DNA from: a virus
Reading direction: 5' to 3' (one strand)
Length of the DNA stretch: 64,000 nucleotides
Virus record (IMG/VR): IMGVR_UViG_3300018005_000012
Location: 1 to 64,000 of that record
Below the pieces are notes generated by a model. It was not told the origin of the DNA, searched no databases, and worked only from the letters and a program-made list of their open reading frames with translations. Below, one piece after another: positions 16,063 through 23,279 of the stretch (positions within the stretch are counted from its first letter, which is position 1; each line of letters starts with the position of its first letter). The translations under genes and the position numbers were made by a program.

Positions 16063-16241
16063 CACCCCGTTTTTGGATTCAATGTTGGAAATGTGGGCGA
16101 GATGCACAAGCCTACTTCGATACGGGCCAAGCATGGTGTGATTCCTGTATGGAGGAAGTAGCAAATTGCACCTGCCAATCTTTGACATTTCGCCAAAAAG
16201 ACCTAAGTAGTCTAGTCACCATAGGGGAGTATAGGATATGA
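16059..16241 (+). CDS. Zinc-ribbon mini-protein, 60 aa
   Basis: CWKCGRDAQAYFDTGQAWCDSC forms a C4 ribbon, followed by CTC. The ATG at 16059 in an ATGA overlap is preferred over the upstream start of the same frame at 16008. Confidence 0.65.
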   Translation: MTPRFWIQCWKCGRDAQAYFDTGQAWCDSCMEEVANCTCQSLTFRQKDLSSLVTIGEYRI

Positions 16242-16663
16242 CAACGAATAAGAACACCATAAGAAGGACGAAGATAGGAGAAGTATGCGTAGATACAGGG
16301 TCACTTGTCATCTGTGACCCATGCAATCTCGCTGAAATGACCGCTAAACTTGATGTGGAAACGTGCATTAAGATGATAGGCAATAAGGGGAAGGACTTTG
16401 GCGTAGTTCAAGACCGGACAGGTAAAGTGACTACATGGGGAAAGAACGCACCAATGGGAATCATCTCAAGGGCTGGATTGGGCGATGGCTTCTATCCAGT
16501 CTATGCAATCACAGACGAGTTGGGTGGTTGGGGTAGACGGGTAATGGCTCTCGAAATTGACCTCTCTCCGACCAAGCCGCAGATTGCCTATCTCAAGAGT
16601 TTGAGACACAAAACTATGCAAAACGACAAAAAAGCCTATAAAGGTCGCAGACAGAGGGTATAG
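16238..16663 (+). CDS. Conserved phage-type protein (DUF4241-like), 141 aa
   Basis: The pattern GEVCVDTGSLVICDPC near the N-terminus and GDGFYPVYAITD later resembles a family widespread in phages and bacteria whose members begin with a V-D-S-G ... D-P-C/Y signature. Its biochemical role is not established. Last gene before an internal promoter. Confidence 0.5.
   Translation: MTTNKNTIRRTKIGEVCVDTGSLVICDPCNLAEMTAKLDVETCIKMIGNKGKDFGVVQDRTGKVTTWGKNAPMGIISRAGLGDGFYPVYAITDELGGWGRRVMALEIDLSPTKPQIAYLKSLRHKTMQNDKKAYKGRRQRV
16636..16644 (+). promoter_or_regulatory. Internal promoter
   Basis: CTATAAAGG followed by ACAGAGGGTA, with the ATG at 16667 lying 31 nt from the box. The box plus AGAGGG arrangement recurs at 22035 and 24618. 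Confidence 0.65.
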
Positions 16664-16666
16664 TAT

Positions 16667-16771
16667 ATGACCAAAGAAGAACAAAAACTGTTGGTGGGAC
16701 GGGAGATAGACGGCCTAGCCCAACTTGTAAAGGACATTGTGGACGGGCCAAGTGAGGGGAGCGAGAAGTAG
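16667..16771 (+). CDS. Small helical protein, 34 aa
   Basis: MTKEEQKLLVGREIDG and onward, a charged amphipathic helix. Its start is fixed by the promoter at 16636. The TAG stop shares its last base with the next GTG start. Confidence 0.5.
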   Translation: MTKEEQKLLVGREIDGLAQLVKDIVDGPSEGSEK

Positions 16772-16932
16772 TGGCCCACATCTTTACACGAGACGAACTA
16801 ATAGCCCTATTAGCGAAATGCCCAGAGGGTGGTGGTGTTTGTGCCTCTTGCGGAGACACTTTCACGAAAGAACAGTTAAAGAAGGGTGAGGAGCCAGAGT
16901 TCACTTCTTGTGAGTGTGATAACGATGACTAA
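16771..16932 (+). CDS. Zinc-knuckle mini-protein, 53 aa
   Basis: GTG start. Contains CASCGDTFTKEQLKK, a C-x2-C-x3-F-T-(R/K) element also found in the proteins at 16925 and 25171, and a C-terminal CEC. The three look like one family of viral mini zinc proteins. Confidence 0.55.
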   Translation: MAHIFTRDELIALLAKCPEGGGVCASCGDTFTKEQLKKGEEPEFTSCECDNDD

Positions 16933-17104
16933 GTTCCCCATGACAATCGTGGACTCGGCAACGAGAATCCATGTAGTAAGGCGAAGTCCGACAGGGTATT
17001 ACACTTGCGATGTTTGCCTCAACTCTTTCACACGAGAAGAGTTGGAGAAGACCCATGAAGTTGTCAACCCAAATGCTTATAAGGGATGGAATGTGGGGAG
17101 ATAG
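16925..17104 (+). CDS. Zinc-knuckle mini-protein, 59 aa
   Basis: YYTCDVCLNSFTREELEKTH is a C2H-type finger half related to those at 16771 and 25171. The start at 16925 overlaps the previous gene by 8 nt; the longer frame from 16886 is less likely. A likely nucleic-acid-binding role is inferred. Confidence 0.6.
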   Translation: MTKFPMTIVDSATRIHVVRRSPTGYYTCDVCLNSFTREELEKTHEVVNPNAYKGWNVGR

Positions 17105-17105
17105 T

Positions 17106-17336
17106 ATGACCTACATCGCTACCTATAGAGATGGTAAAGTGATTCTCAAAGGAGAGGTAGATGGTTGGTATCTTGCGTGGGCTTACAAACAAGCAAAGAA
17201 GGAAGCCAAAAATAACGGATGGATACTGCTAAGTGTCGAGCCAAAGGACTATCCACCTATCCCTCAGATAGTTCATTCTGAGAAACCGAGAGGAGAACGG
17301 TGGGAACGGCCCATCTTAAGAGCGAAGATAGCATGA
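17106..17336 (+). CDS. Hypothetical protein, 76 aa
   Basis: Begins MTYIATYRDGKVIL, a beta hairpin, then an amphipathic helix (WAYKQAKKEAKNNGW) and a second strand, a small alpha/beta fold. The ATG follows the preceding TAG by 1 nt. Not recognised. Confidence 0.6.
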   Translation: MTYIATYRDGKVILKGEVDGWYLAWAYKQAKKEAKNNGWILLSVEPKDYPPIPQIVHSEKPRGERWERPILRAKIA

Positions 17337-17497
17337 CGGGTCTCTACAGAGTGACTTACTTCATTGGAACCCCCGACTCTCAGATTAAGATAAGTGAGAT
17401 GCTCGATGCCAACAGTGCAGAAGAGGCCATTGCCTTAGTCAAAGCCAAACACCCCACGGACTTGGGGAAAATATCATCGGTGGCCATGCTCAGATGA
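17333..17497 (+). CDS. Hypothetical protein, 54 aa
   Basis: Starts in an ATGA overlap. Strand (GLYRVTYFIG), helix (NSAEEAIALVKAK) and a final strand give a compact alpha/beta mini-fold reminiscent of small phage proteins. No function assigned. Confidence 0.6.
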   Translation: MTGLYRVTYFIGTPDSQIKISEMLDANSAEEAIALVKAKHPTDLGKISSVAMLR

Positions 17498-17694
17498 CAA
17501 GAGAAGCATTCAAGCCTATCGTCTTTCTCAAGCCCAAGTCAGTGACCATCGAGAACTTGATACAGGGAGCGATGTGTCTAGTCGTGGACAGTAAGGGATG
17601 GACACATACCTTCTACACTCGTGTAGACTCAGTATCCATGAATGAACGGACAGACATCTCACGCAAAGTCAAGAAAGGGCGATTGACAGAATGA
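17494..17694 (+). CDS. Hypothetical protein, 66 aa
   Basis: ATGA overlap at both ends. Beta-rich (CLVVDSKGWTHTFYTRVDSV) with a basic C-terminus. No recognised family. Confidence 0.6.
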   Translation: MTREAFKPIVFLKPKSVTIENLIQGAMCLVVDSKGWTHTFYTRVDSVSMNERTDISRKVKKGRLTE

Positions 17695-17897
17695 AAGCCA
17701 CTCGTAACGAATCAGCCAAGACCTTCATACTCGAAGCCGACTCGGAAGACCTAGAGACAATTCTTAATGCTCTTGAATTTGCTCATGCAAAATGGTGGTT
17801 CCCAAAGCCAGCAAAGAGAGCCATAACAATGTATGACAAACTCAGAGAAGACTTGAATGTAGACTTCAATTCAGATGGTGAATTAGTTCTACAATGA
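17691..17897 (+). CDS. Hypothetical protein, 68 aa
   Basis: ATGA overlap at both ends. Strand-helix-helix pattern with SAKTFILEADSEDLETILNA. Unknown function. Confidence 0.6.
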   Translation: MKATRNESAKTFILEADSEDLETILNALEFAHAKWWFPKPAKRAITMYDKLREDLNVDFNSDGELVLQ

Positions 17898-18010
17898 GAC
17901 CCAAAGGCAAGATGCGAAGCCCACACAAGAAGGAATGGTGTCCAGAGCATGGGATTCACCATTGCACAACACACGGCAAACACAAGAGAGGCCGGAGAAT
18001 AGGGCCATGA
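17894..18010 (+). CDS. Basic Cys/His mini-protein, 38 aa
   Basis: Strongly basic, with WCPEHGIHHCTTHGKHK, whose two Cys and several His could bind one zinc. Supported by ATGA overlaps on both sides. Too short for family assignment; nucleic-acid binding is plausible from its charge. Confidence 0.5.
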   Translation: MRPKGKMRSPHKKEWCPEHGIHHCTTHGKHKRGRRIGP

Positions 18011-18132
18011 AATATCGTTGCTGGAAATGCAAAACTGTTCTTGATGGAAGTTTAGAGGACTTTCTGAAGCACGAATCCAAATGTGATTGTAATGCTTTCG
18101 ATAATATCGAAGATGAGGCAATAAAGCCATGA
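18007..18132 (+). CDS. Zinc-finger mini-protein, 41 aa
   Basis: YRCWKCKTVLDGSLEDFLKH followed by ESKCDC is a C2HC-type finger spanning almost the whole protein. ATGA overlaps with both neighbours. Confidence 0.6.
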   Translation: MKYRCWKCKTVLDGSLEDFLKHESKCDCNAFDNIEDEAIKP

Positions 18133-18224
18133 CTGAAGAAGTTCCCTGCCCCTTCTGTGCGACAACGTGTAGTTCCGATTGGAGTCTACGGGCACACATG
18201 AAACAACAACATGGTCTTCCATAA
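18129..18224 (+). CDS. Single C2H2 zinc finger, 31 aa
   Basis: The whole protein is essentially one finger: CPFCATTCSSDWSLRAHMKQ then QH (C-x2-C-x12-H-x4-H). It overlaps the previous gene by ATGA and its TAA shares a base with the next ATG. One of the smallest genes in the window. Confidence 0.6.
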   Translation: MTEEVPCPFCATTCSSDWSLRAHMKQQHGLP

Positions 18225-18535
18225 TGGCTCGTGGATACGTCAAGAATAGGATACGAAGTGCCCCTCACTACTATGTCACGTTGCGTGACGTAGAAGAGCC
18301 GCCTCACGAAGCCAAAGGCATTAAGGGATTGGTCATGGACTTGAAGTTGGACTTTCGCCCACAAGCAGACATCGAAGATTACATGGACGTTCCATCGGAG
18401 TCTGTTAGTGGAGTTAGTCAGATGTTTCTAGGGCTTGAGATGGATGAGGTTCAAGCCATCCTTCGCTATCTCAACACCCACGGAATGTTTAAGAGCGAGT
18501 GGTTCCAAGCCCTTACTAGGGGAGAAAGCGTATGA
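18224..18535 (+). CDS. Hypothetical protein, 103 aa
   Basis: The ATG at 18224 in a TAATG junction is chosen over the in-frame ATG at 18179. An N-terminal basic segment and a beta strand (HYYVTLRDVEE) precede acidic helices. Not recognised. Confidence 0.6.
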   Translation: MARGYVKNRIRSAPHYYVTLRDVEEPPHEAKGIKGLVMDLKLDFRPQADIEDYMDVPSESVSGVSQMFLGLEMDEVQAILRYLNTHGMFKSEWFQALTRGESV

Positions 18536-18630
18536 CCAAAGGGTACGATGAAGAAAATTGTCCGTGGGACTGTTGTCCACTCGGATGTCACTGTCAAGAT
18601 TGTGTGGGATGCACACCGGAGATGGACTAA
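18532..18630 (+). CDS. Cys-rich micro-protein, 32 aa
   Basis: Seven Cys among 32 residues (C10, C14, C15, C19, C21, C24, C27 in CPWDCCPLGCHCQDCVGC). Either a metal-thiolate cluster or a disulfide knot. Real coding is supported by an ATGA overlap upstream and a TAATTG junction downstream. Confidence 0.5.
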   Translation: MTKGYDEENCPWDCCPLGCHCQDCVGCTPEMD

Positions 18631-19191
18631 TTGCATAAGCGGACTGACCACTACAGTTGTGACCACAATGTTCAAAACAGTGAGGGCATCAATTTCCTCA
18701 AGTGTCCTCTCTGCCATGTGGGAGACTACAACGGCTCACTGGTTGAGTCAGATGGGAGAGAGGAACCAGAGGCTAGGATAGTTCAAGAGCCTAATTCCTA
18801 TACCGAGTATGCGTATGGACAATTCGGTGGAGCATCAGAAATCCATCGAAATCCAGATGGAACCTATGGGACATCAATCTTGCAACCAATCAATCCTGCT
18901 CAATGGGCAAGTATCTCTAGTGCTTCAACCGCAAGCGTAACACCACAAGCCTACACATCCTTTTCCATCAGCCCACCCCAAACAGTAAGCAATGGTGGAA
19001 CCGTGGCCTTTGATGGTTCGGCTTATGTTGAAACACAATCAATACCGGAAGGCCATCCCTTCCCATCTTCAGACCACGACCCTGCCACTTGTCGGATTTG
19101 CATAGTCGCAAGACGAAGAGAAGAAGAGCATGATGAAGAGATAGACATCGAGAACCACGAGAACTACAGTGAGACAAATGGCCAAGAGTAA
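18631..19191 (+). CDS. Zinc protein with low-complexity middle, 186 aa
   Basis: TTG start directly after the preceding stop. N-terminal YSCDHNVQN ... CPLCHVG module, a Ser/Thr/Gln/Pro-rich middle (residues about 60-140), then SSDHDPATCRICIVARR and an acidic tail. Likely a flexible adaptor; function unknown. Confidence 0.6.
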   Translation: MHKRTDHYSCDHNVQNSEGINFLKCPLCHVGDYNGSLVESDGREEPEARIVQEPNSYTEYAYGQFGGASEIHRNPDGTYGTSILQPINPAQWASISSASTASVTPQAYTSFSISPPQTVSNGGTVAFDGSAYVETQSIPEGHPFPSSDHDPATCRICIVARRREEEHDEEIDIENHENYSETNGQE

Positions 19192-19282
19192 AGAGAAGGT
19201 TGTGTGTTGGAGATGTGGAGGAGAGGTAGTCTCCATAAAGAAGTTCCTCATGTGCAAAGAATGTGGGGCGTTGAGCAGTTGA
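19178..19282 (+). CDS. Zinc-ribbon micro-protein, 34 aa
   Basis: VVCWRCGGEVVSIKKFLMCKEC is a minimal C4 ribbon occupying nearly the whole protein. It overlaps the previous gene by 14 nt and ends just before an internal promoter. Confidence 0.55.
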   Translation: MAKSKEKVVCWRCGGEVVSIKKFLMCKECGALSS

Positions 19283-19292
19283 TACCACAACC

Positions 19293-19300
19293 TTTAAAAG
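19293..19300 (+). promoter_or_regulatory. Internal promoter
   Basis: TTTAAAAG followed by ACGAAGGGATG; the ATG at 19317 lies 24 nt from the box. Confidence 0.55.
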
Positions 19301-19316
19301 GGTCACAAACGAAGGG

Positions 19317-19418
19317 ATGCCGTTGAGCCAAGAAGATGGGGAGTTAGAAGACGAGGACTTTGACGAAGACTTCGATGAAGAGGGCTTCGAGCAAGAAAGC
19401 GAGGAAGAGGACTTATAA
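19317..19418 (+). CDS. Hyper-acidic micro-protein, 33 aa
   Basis: Almost entirely Asp/Glu/Phe/Leu (GELEDEDFDEDFDEEGFEQ), with about half of its residues acidic and only one or two uncharged polar ones. It resembles DNA-mimic or histone-binding tails in composition only. The TAA shares its last base with the next ATG, and the promoter at 19293 supports expression. Confidence 0.5.
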   Translation: MPLSQEDGELEDEDFDEDFDEEGFEQESEEEDL

Positions 19419-19549
19419 TGCCAAGTGAATATCACTGGCGATGCACGAGTTGTGGTGTCCTCATCATCGAGAAGACTAGAGACTCGTGGGAAGAGACCAA
19501 GAAACATACGCTTCGGTGCAAAAGCGAGGGCTTTCATCTTGAGCCGTAA
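19418..19549 (+). CDS. Zinc-finger mini-protein, 43 aa
   Basis: WRCTSCGVLIIEKTRDSWEE followed by KKHTLRC makes a C2HC finger. TAATG junction with the previous gene and an 11-nt overlap with the next. Confidence 0.55.
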   Translation: MPSEYHWRCTSCGVLIIEKTRDSWEETKKHTLRCKSEGFHLEP

Positions 19550-20261
19550 GCCGTTTCATCGAAAGGTTTGGCTGGCCTTTCGACTCATTCCTAACGAGAA
19601 AACCTATACTTGTAGCGGAATGCTTACACGAAACAAAATAGACAAAGAGGCTGGCATTGAGGAAGGAATCATAGGTGGTGTGGAGATTGGCCAAGACGAA
19701 ATTGAGAGACGGGACTTTCTCGGTGGAGAAGTGGAATATGGATTTGAGCAAAAGGTTCTCCATTTACAATGGATTCCCTTTGCAGAGAGACCAGACAAAG
19801 GAATTGACTTCATTTCCCCACCAGACATCATCAGCCAAGTGAAAGGCAGAAGTTCATGGATTGCAGACTGTGGCTTGGGTAGAGAACTCTGGCCACATAG
19901 GGCTGAGATATTCATAGTGTGCCAACAGCATAATGACGACCCCACTGTTTACGTTGTCAAAGGGTGGTTCACAAAAGAAATGTTCTTTGAGAGACACATT
20001 CACTACGACAATAAGCAACACTTGGGAGATTGCTTCATAACAACTTCATGCCCCTATTGTGGCAAAGGTGGAAAGGGTGAAAGAATAGGCCAACCGTGGA
20101 TACAAGACGAAGACTTAGAGCCTATAGACACCTATCTTCAAGAATATTGGCCAGAGAAACTACGAGAACTCTATGAACGAATGAAGCAAACTGGCAATGG
20201 TCAACTACTAATAGAGGAAGACTGTAGCAGAATGTTTATTAAGGGTGCGGAGATAGGGTAG
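19539..20261 (+). CDS. Hypothetical zinc-ribbon protein, 240 aa
   Basis: TTG start chosen because it lies near the end of the preceding gene; the frame is open from 19425. The central region GIDFISPPDIISQVKG has the D ... Q-x-K look of a PD-(D/E)XK nuclease core but with tight spacing, so this is only a hint. A CPYCGKG zinc half-site lies near residue 180. Unknown function. Confidence 0.6.
   Translation: MSRKPFHRKVWLAFRLIPNEKTYTCSGMLTRNKIDKEAGIEEGIIGGVEIGQDEIERRDFLGGEVEYGFEQKVLHLQWIPFAERPDKGIDFISPPDIISQVKGRSSWIADCGLGRELWPHRAEIFIVCQQHNDDPTVYVVKGWFTKEMFFERHIHYDNKQHLGDCFITTSCPYCGKGGKGERIGQPWIQDEDLEPIDTYLQEYWPEKLRELYERMKQTGNGQLLIEEDCSRMFIKGAEIG
20235..20243 (+). promoter_or_regulatory. Internal promoter
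   Basis: TTTATTAAG, then GATAGGGTAGG, with the ATG at 20265 30 nt from the box. Confidence 0.6.
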
Positions 20262-20264
20262 GCC

Positions 20265-20357
20265 ATGAGAAAAGACGACATCATTGCAGTGGTCATAGTC
20301 GTGGTAGCGGTCATCTTCATGGCTTGGGCTATCTCAACGTGGGGGTATTCACCATGA
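20265..20357 (+). CDS. Single-pass membrane peptide, 30 aa
   Basis: A charged start (MRKDD) and one hydrophobic segment (IIAVVIVVVAVIFMAWAI). The promoter at 20235 fixes the start; an ATGA overlap links it to the next gene. Confidence 0.5.
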   Translation: MRKDDIIAVVIVVVAVIFMAWAISTWGYSP

Positions 20358-20629
20358 GCAAAGACGATGCTCCCTACTTACAAGATGTAAAGGAGTTGGA
20401 AGCCTTTCTGAAGGGATACAAACGAGATGTCCACATGACAGCGAAGGTGTTATCAGCATTGGCAAAGTCAATGGACGCACACCCTCAACTGAGGCTAGGG
20501 CAGTTGCTTGTAGCGGTAATCAAGAAAGCCTATCCCAACGATGAGGGATTTGAAGGACGTTTGTTCTACATCTACGATGAAGATTTCGTGAATGCCATAA
20601 ACGCATTTGATGGTGAGTTAATAGTATGA
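20354..20629 (+). CDS. Hypothetical helical protein, 91 aa
   Basis: ATG in an ATGA overlap (the frame is open from 20324). Predicted helical throughout, with HPQLRLGQLLVAVIKKAYPN in the centre and a terminal acidic segment (FYIYDEDFVNAI). This resembles small phage helical proteins of unknown role. Confidence 0.6.
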   Translation: MSKDDAPYLQDVKELEAFLKGYKRDVHMTAKVLSALAKSMDAHPQLRLGQLLVAVIKKAYPNDEGFEGRLFYIYDEDFVNAINAFDGELIV

Positions 20630-20799
20630 GGTCTTGTGCGTGGTGCGGGATGGACATTCCAGAGGATACACACATACAGGTGACGGAGTTCCACACTTGC
20701 GGCTCTACGACTTGGGACTTTGACAACTACGATTGCATACCCTTCTGGCTAAAGGCCAATTGTAAGACCGATGTTCTCGGTGAGTTGCATGAGTCTTGA
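20626..20799 (+). CDS. Cys-containing mini-protein, 57 aa
   Basis: Begins MRSCAWCGMDIPEDTHIQVTE, a zinc-ribbon half, with later TCG, DC and NC that may complete it. ATGA overlap upstream and an 11-nt overlap downstream. Confidence 0.55.
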   Translation: MRSCAWCGMDIPEDTHIQVTEFHTCGSTTWDFDNYDCIPFWLKANCKTDVLGELHES

Positions 20800-21016
20800 A
20801 ACACCGCACCTCAACCTCTCCATCAGCATCTACGTTGACGGAGCACTTGCCGCAGAAGTCACGAAGGAAGACGCTCCCCTATTTCAAGAAGCCTACCGAA
20901 GACTCTTCCCTACTGCCACCATTGAATCCTTTACCGTCCTCCAATTGGCTAAGAAACGAAAGAAGGCCGAAAGGGAAGCCCAAGAAACCCCACAGGAAGG
21001 ATTGGAAGTAGAGTGA
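20789..21016 (+). CDS. Hypothetical protein, 75 aa
   Basis: Starts MSLETPHLNLSISIYVDG. A beta hairpin is followed by helices and a basic, Lys/Glu-rich tail. Another frame is open here (20796-21011), but this one continues the overlap chain (GTG of the next gene overlaps its stop). Confidence 0.55.
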   Translation: MSLETPHLNLSISIYVDGALAAEVTKEDAPLFQEAYRRLFPTATIESFTVLQLAKKRKKAEREAQETPQEGLEVE

Positions 21017-21330
21017 TAGCAACTATAAAGGCATGGATAGCGGGTTCGTTCATACACTTGTCAGCCGCCCTCATAACAATCTTTCTCTGCTTAAACTACA
21101 GCCGCATCCACGAAGCAGGACTCCTCAATGTCTACCTCATAAATGGTGGATTGACATGGGCTATCGCTCCTGTGCAAGCGATACTCGCTTTCGTCATCTT
21201 AGGAGTTATCCTGATTTTCAACAAGAAGGAGATATTCGTAGCAAAGGCCATAGTGAGTATGTATGTCATCATGTTCGCTTACGACCTATTTCTCAATGTC
21301 TACTTCTTAATGTGGGTGGGGGCAATATGA
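21013..21330 (+). CDS. Multi-pass membrane protein, 105 aa
   Basis: Three hydrophobic segments (about residues 5-25, 43-70 and 78-103). GTG start in a GTGA overlap. It and its neighbour form a small membrane pair. Holin-like or envelope roles are possible but unsupported. Confidence 0.65.
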   Translation: MIATIKAWIAGSFIHLSAALITIFLCLNYSRIHEAGLLNVYLINGGLTWAIAPVQAILAFVILGVILIFNKKEIFVAKAIVSMYVIMFAYDLFLNVYFLMWVGAI

Positions 21331-21704
21331 GATTCTCTACCAAGTTCTGGCTATTTGCCATGCTGTTCCTTCTTGCTTCCTACTTCACAGCATCCGTCAT
21401 ACTGCTTGTCCTCTTCTTTAGTCTTGTAATAGTGGCTCTCTATGGAGCCGCCTACTATCGAGGAAAGGAAGTTGCAATTGCGGCCATTGAGAAGGCCAAG
21501 TTGGAGATAGGAAGCAACCTCAAGTGTGAACTCTGTGGGGCCGTTCCTCACCTGACGGAACTAGACAACAAGTTCGTGTGCGATGCTTGTATGCTCAAAC
21601 ACTGGGCATCACATTGTCCAGTGTGTGGAATGGATGTGCCACTTGAGGATGTGAAGGGGAGACTAAACCACTTGAACGAGCATGAGAAGAAGGGAGAGAT
21701 ATGA
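21327..21704 (+). CDS. Membrane-anchored zinc-finger protein, 125 aa
   Basis: Two hydrophobic segments (about residues 6-45) anchor a C-terminal domain with CELCGAVPH ... CDAC (zinc ribbon) and CPVCGMDVPLEDVKGRLNHL then NEH (C2H2 finger). The finger is closely similar to the one encoded at 22258. A frame open from 21033 is not used. Confidence 0.7.
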   Translation: MRFSTKFWLFAMLFLLASYFTASVILLVLFFSLVIVALYGAAYYRGKEVAIAAIEKAKLEIGSNLKCELCGAVPHLTELDNKFVCDACMLKHWASHCPVCGMDVPLEDVKGRLNHLNEHEKKGEI

Positions 21705-21949
21705 GAGATAGAGTTCACTGGAAGCCTACCAAGTATGAGAGAGTCATTGACCGTAAGGACATCATGGAGAGGATTGACTGTAAGGAGTGCGGCTTCATTG
21801 CAGTTGGTAGACTCAGAAAAGGAGAGGAGTGTAGGGCTTGTGGCTCGAAACAGATGGGTGAATACTTGGGCACAGCAACCGGACTTGTCACTGGAGACTT
21901 TAAGTTGATGATGAGTCACCTTATCAAAATGGGAGTGAAAGTCATATGA
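21701..21949 (+). CDS. Zinc-ribbon protein, 82 aa
   Basis: DCKECGFIAVGRLRKGEECR followed by ACGS gives a C4 ribbon in the middle of a basic protein. ATGA overlaps at both ends. Likely nucleic-acid-binding. Confidence 0.65.
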   Translation: MRDRVHWKPTKYERVIDRKDIMERIDCKECGFIAVGRLRKGEECRACGSKQMGEYLGTATGLVTGDFKLMMSHLIKMGVKVI

Positions 21950-22074
21950 AATACTCCTATCACTTGGTCATTCCACCAAAGCCAGAGGAACCTGAAACGC
22001 TCACAGAACCCGAACAACACGCAACGGTAGAAAGTTTATTAAGGCTGTTGACAGAGGGTAAGGGGCATGAGTGA
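21946..22074 (+). CDS. Small protein, 42 aa
   Basis: Pro/Glu-rich (VIPPKPEEPETLTEPE) with a short helical tail. Its 3' end contains the promoter of the next gene. Supported by an ATGA overlap with the upstream gene. Confidence 0.45.
   Translation: MKYSYHLVIPPKPEEPETLTEPEQHATVESLLRLLTEGKGHE
22035..22043 (+). promoter_or_regulatory. Internal promoter
   Basis: TTTATTAAG, then ACAGAGGGTAAGGGG, with the ATG at 22067 32 nt downstream. Confidence 0.65.
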
Positions 22075-22261
22075 ACTAGAAGAGTTGGCAGAGAAACTGT
22101 CAAAGGCAAAAGCACCCAACAACATGGGGCCATATGGCGAGTGGAACTACTACAGAATAGCCGACATTGACGGGGTCATTGCAGACTTGAAGAAACTCAG
22201 TAAGACTAAACAAGCCAAAACCTATGGCACAGGTTACGGTGCAAACGGGCCTATAATATGA
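22067..22261 (+). CDS. Hypothetical protein, 64 aa
   Basis: A helical start (SELEELAEKLSKAKA), a WNYYRIADIDGVIADLKKL segment and a Gly/Tyr-rich tail. Led by the promoter at 22035; ATGA overlap with the next gene. Unknown. Confidence 0.6.
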   Translation: MSELEELAEKLSKAKAPNNMGPYGEWNYYRIADIDGVIADLKKLSKTKQAKTYGTGYGANGPII

Positions 22262-22473
22262 CCAAAGAGGAGTGGGAATTGATGGAATATCTCTGGCTTT
22301 TGGGTCTTCAACATCCCGATGAGTTATGGAAGTGGGTATACCATGTCTGCTACATCAAAGATTGGTCGAAATACTGTCCAGTGTGTTGGAAGGATATGTC
22401 ACTTGATGATACCAAAGCGAGGGTAGACCACATAGCCAAGCATAAAAAGAGGGGGGCGGGGTGGATAGAATGA
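22258..22473 (+). CDS. C2H2 zinc-finger protein, 71 aa
   Basis: The C-terminal finger CPVCWKDMSLDDTKARVDHI then AKH matches the finger of the 21327 protein position by position (C-P-V-C, D-x-K-x-R, H-x3-H). The N-terminal half is helical and Trp-rich. Probably a duplicated finger module. Confidence 0.65.
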   Translation: MTKEEWELMEYLWLLGLQHPDELWKWVYHVCYIKDWSKYCPVCWKDMSLDDTKARVDHIAKHKKRGAGWIE

Positions 22474-22619
22474 GTGGTGATATTCAATGTGTATTCGGTA
22501 TCATAATAATGTTTCTAGGAGTGGCTTCTTTCATCACCAGTCCACAGTCGTTGCTGGCCGCTTGTATGTATGGAGGTGGCCTAATCGTGTTAGGAATGGG
22601 TTTGGGTGACTCGAAGTGA
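22470..22619 (+). CDS. Two-pass membrane protein, 49 aa
   Basis: Hydrophobic segments at about residues 7-22 and 28-45 separated by SPQS. ATGA overlap upstream and GTGA overlap downstream. Function unknown. Confidence 0.55.
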   Translation: MSGDIQCVFGIIIMFLGVASFITSPQSLLAACMYGGGLIVLGMGLGDSK

Positions 22620-22831
22620 GTGAAGCACTTAAGGCGAGAGACAAGATGACCAAACTTGAAGAGGTCGAACCTAAGTTGGAGTCTGTGGCAGTTGAAGCGG
22701 AACGTGCCCATGCCACCATAAAACTGTCAGAGATAGATGCTGAGTTGGCTAAGGAGATAACCACAGACCGCAGAAACGCTCTTCTCAAAGAGAGGCTAGA
22801 TGTCCTAGTGGGGTTGATGAAACGAAGATGA
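22616..22831 (+). CDS. Coiled-coil protein, 71 aa
   Basis: GTG start overlapping the previous stop. A continuous charged helix (EEVEPKLESVAVEAERAHA and on) ends in a basic tail. Probably dimeric. No family recognised. Confidence 0.6.
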   Translation: MSEALKARDKMTKLEEVEPKLESVAVEAERAHATIKLSEIDAELAKEITTDRRNALLKERLDVLVGLMKRR

Positions 22832-23001
22832 AAGTGAGAGGCGGCAATAGGAGTTTCGAGTTCATCGTAAGCAATCAGGGAACGCTAACCTATACTGACA
22901 AGAAGAATCTTAAGAGGCAACTTCAATTGAGGAACAAGACTGGCCATTCGGTTTCAGTCAGACTCAGCCGAAGGAAGATGATTTTGGTGACTATCAAATG
23001 A
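22828..23001 (+). CDS. Small basic protein, 57 aa
   Basis: Beta-rich with many Arg/Lys/Asn residues (SFEFIVSNQGTLTYTD, SVSVRLSRRKMILVTIK). ATGA overlaps at both ends. The charge suggests nucleic-acid contact. Confidence 0.55.
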   Translation: MKVRGGNRSFEFIVSNQGTLTYTDKKNLKRQLQLRNKTGHSVSVRLSRRKMILVTIK

Positions 23002-23279
23002 AAGCGTTTGTTTACGACATCACCATATCGGAAAGTGTGATGGACATGATGCACGGATTCACCTACGACATAAGAGAACTCTACGTTCCTGACCTTAAGA
23101 TATACGCCAACTTGGGTGGCCAACAGGGGCAGATATTCGTCTACCAAAACGATGAGAAGAGATGGAAAACAGGACACAACTTCAAAGATGTGACCATCAC
23201 ACCAAAGTTCGCCAAGATGCTAAAGCAGGCTTTGAGAAGCAAGAATCTAGAGAAAGAACTAAAGAGGGTTCTAGCATGA
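22998..23279 (+). CDS. Hypothetical protein, 93 aa
   Basis: A beta-rich N-terminal two thirds (FVYDITISESV, LYVPDLKIYANLGG) and a helical Lys/Glu-rich C-terminus. Not recognised. ATGA overlaps at both ends. Confidence 0.6.
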   Translation: MKAFVYDITISESVMDMMHGFTYDIRELYVPDLKIYANLGGQQGQIFVYQNDEKRWKTGHNFKDVTITPKFAKMLKQALRSKNLEKELKRVLA

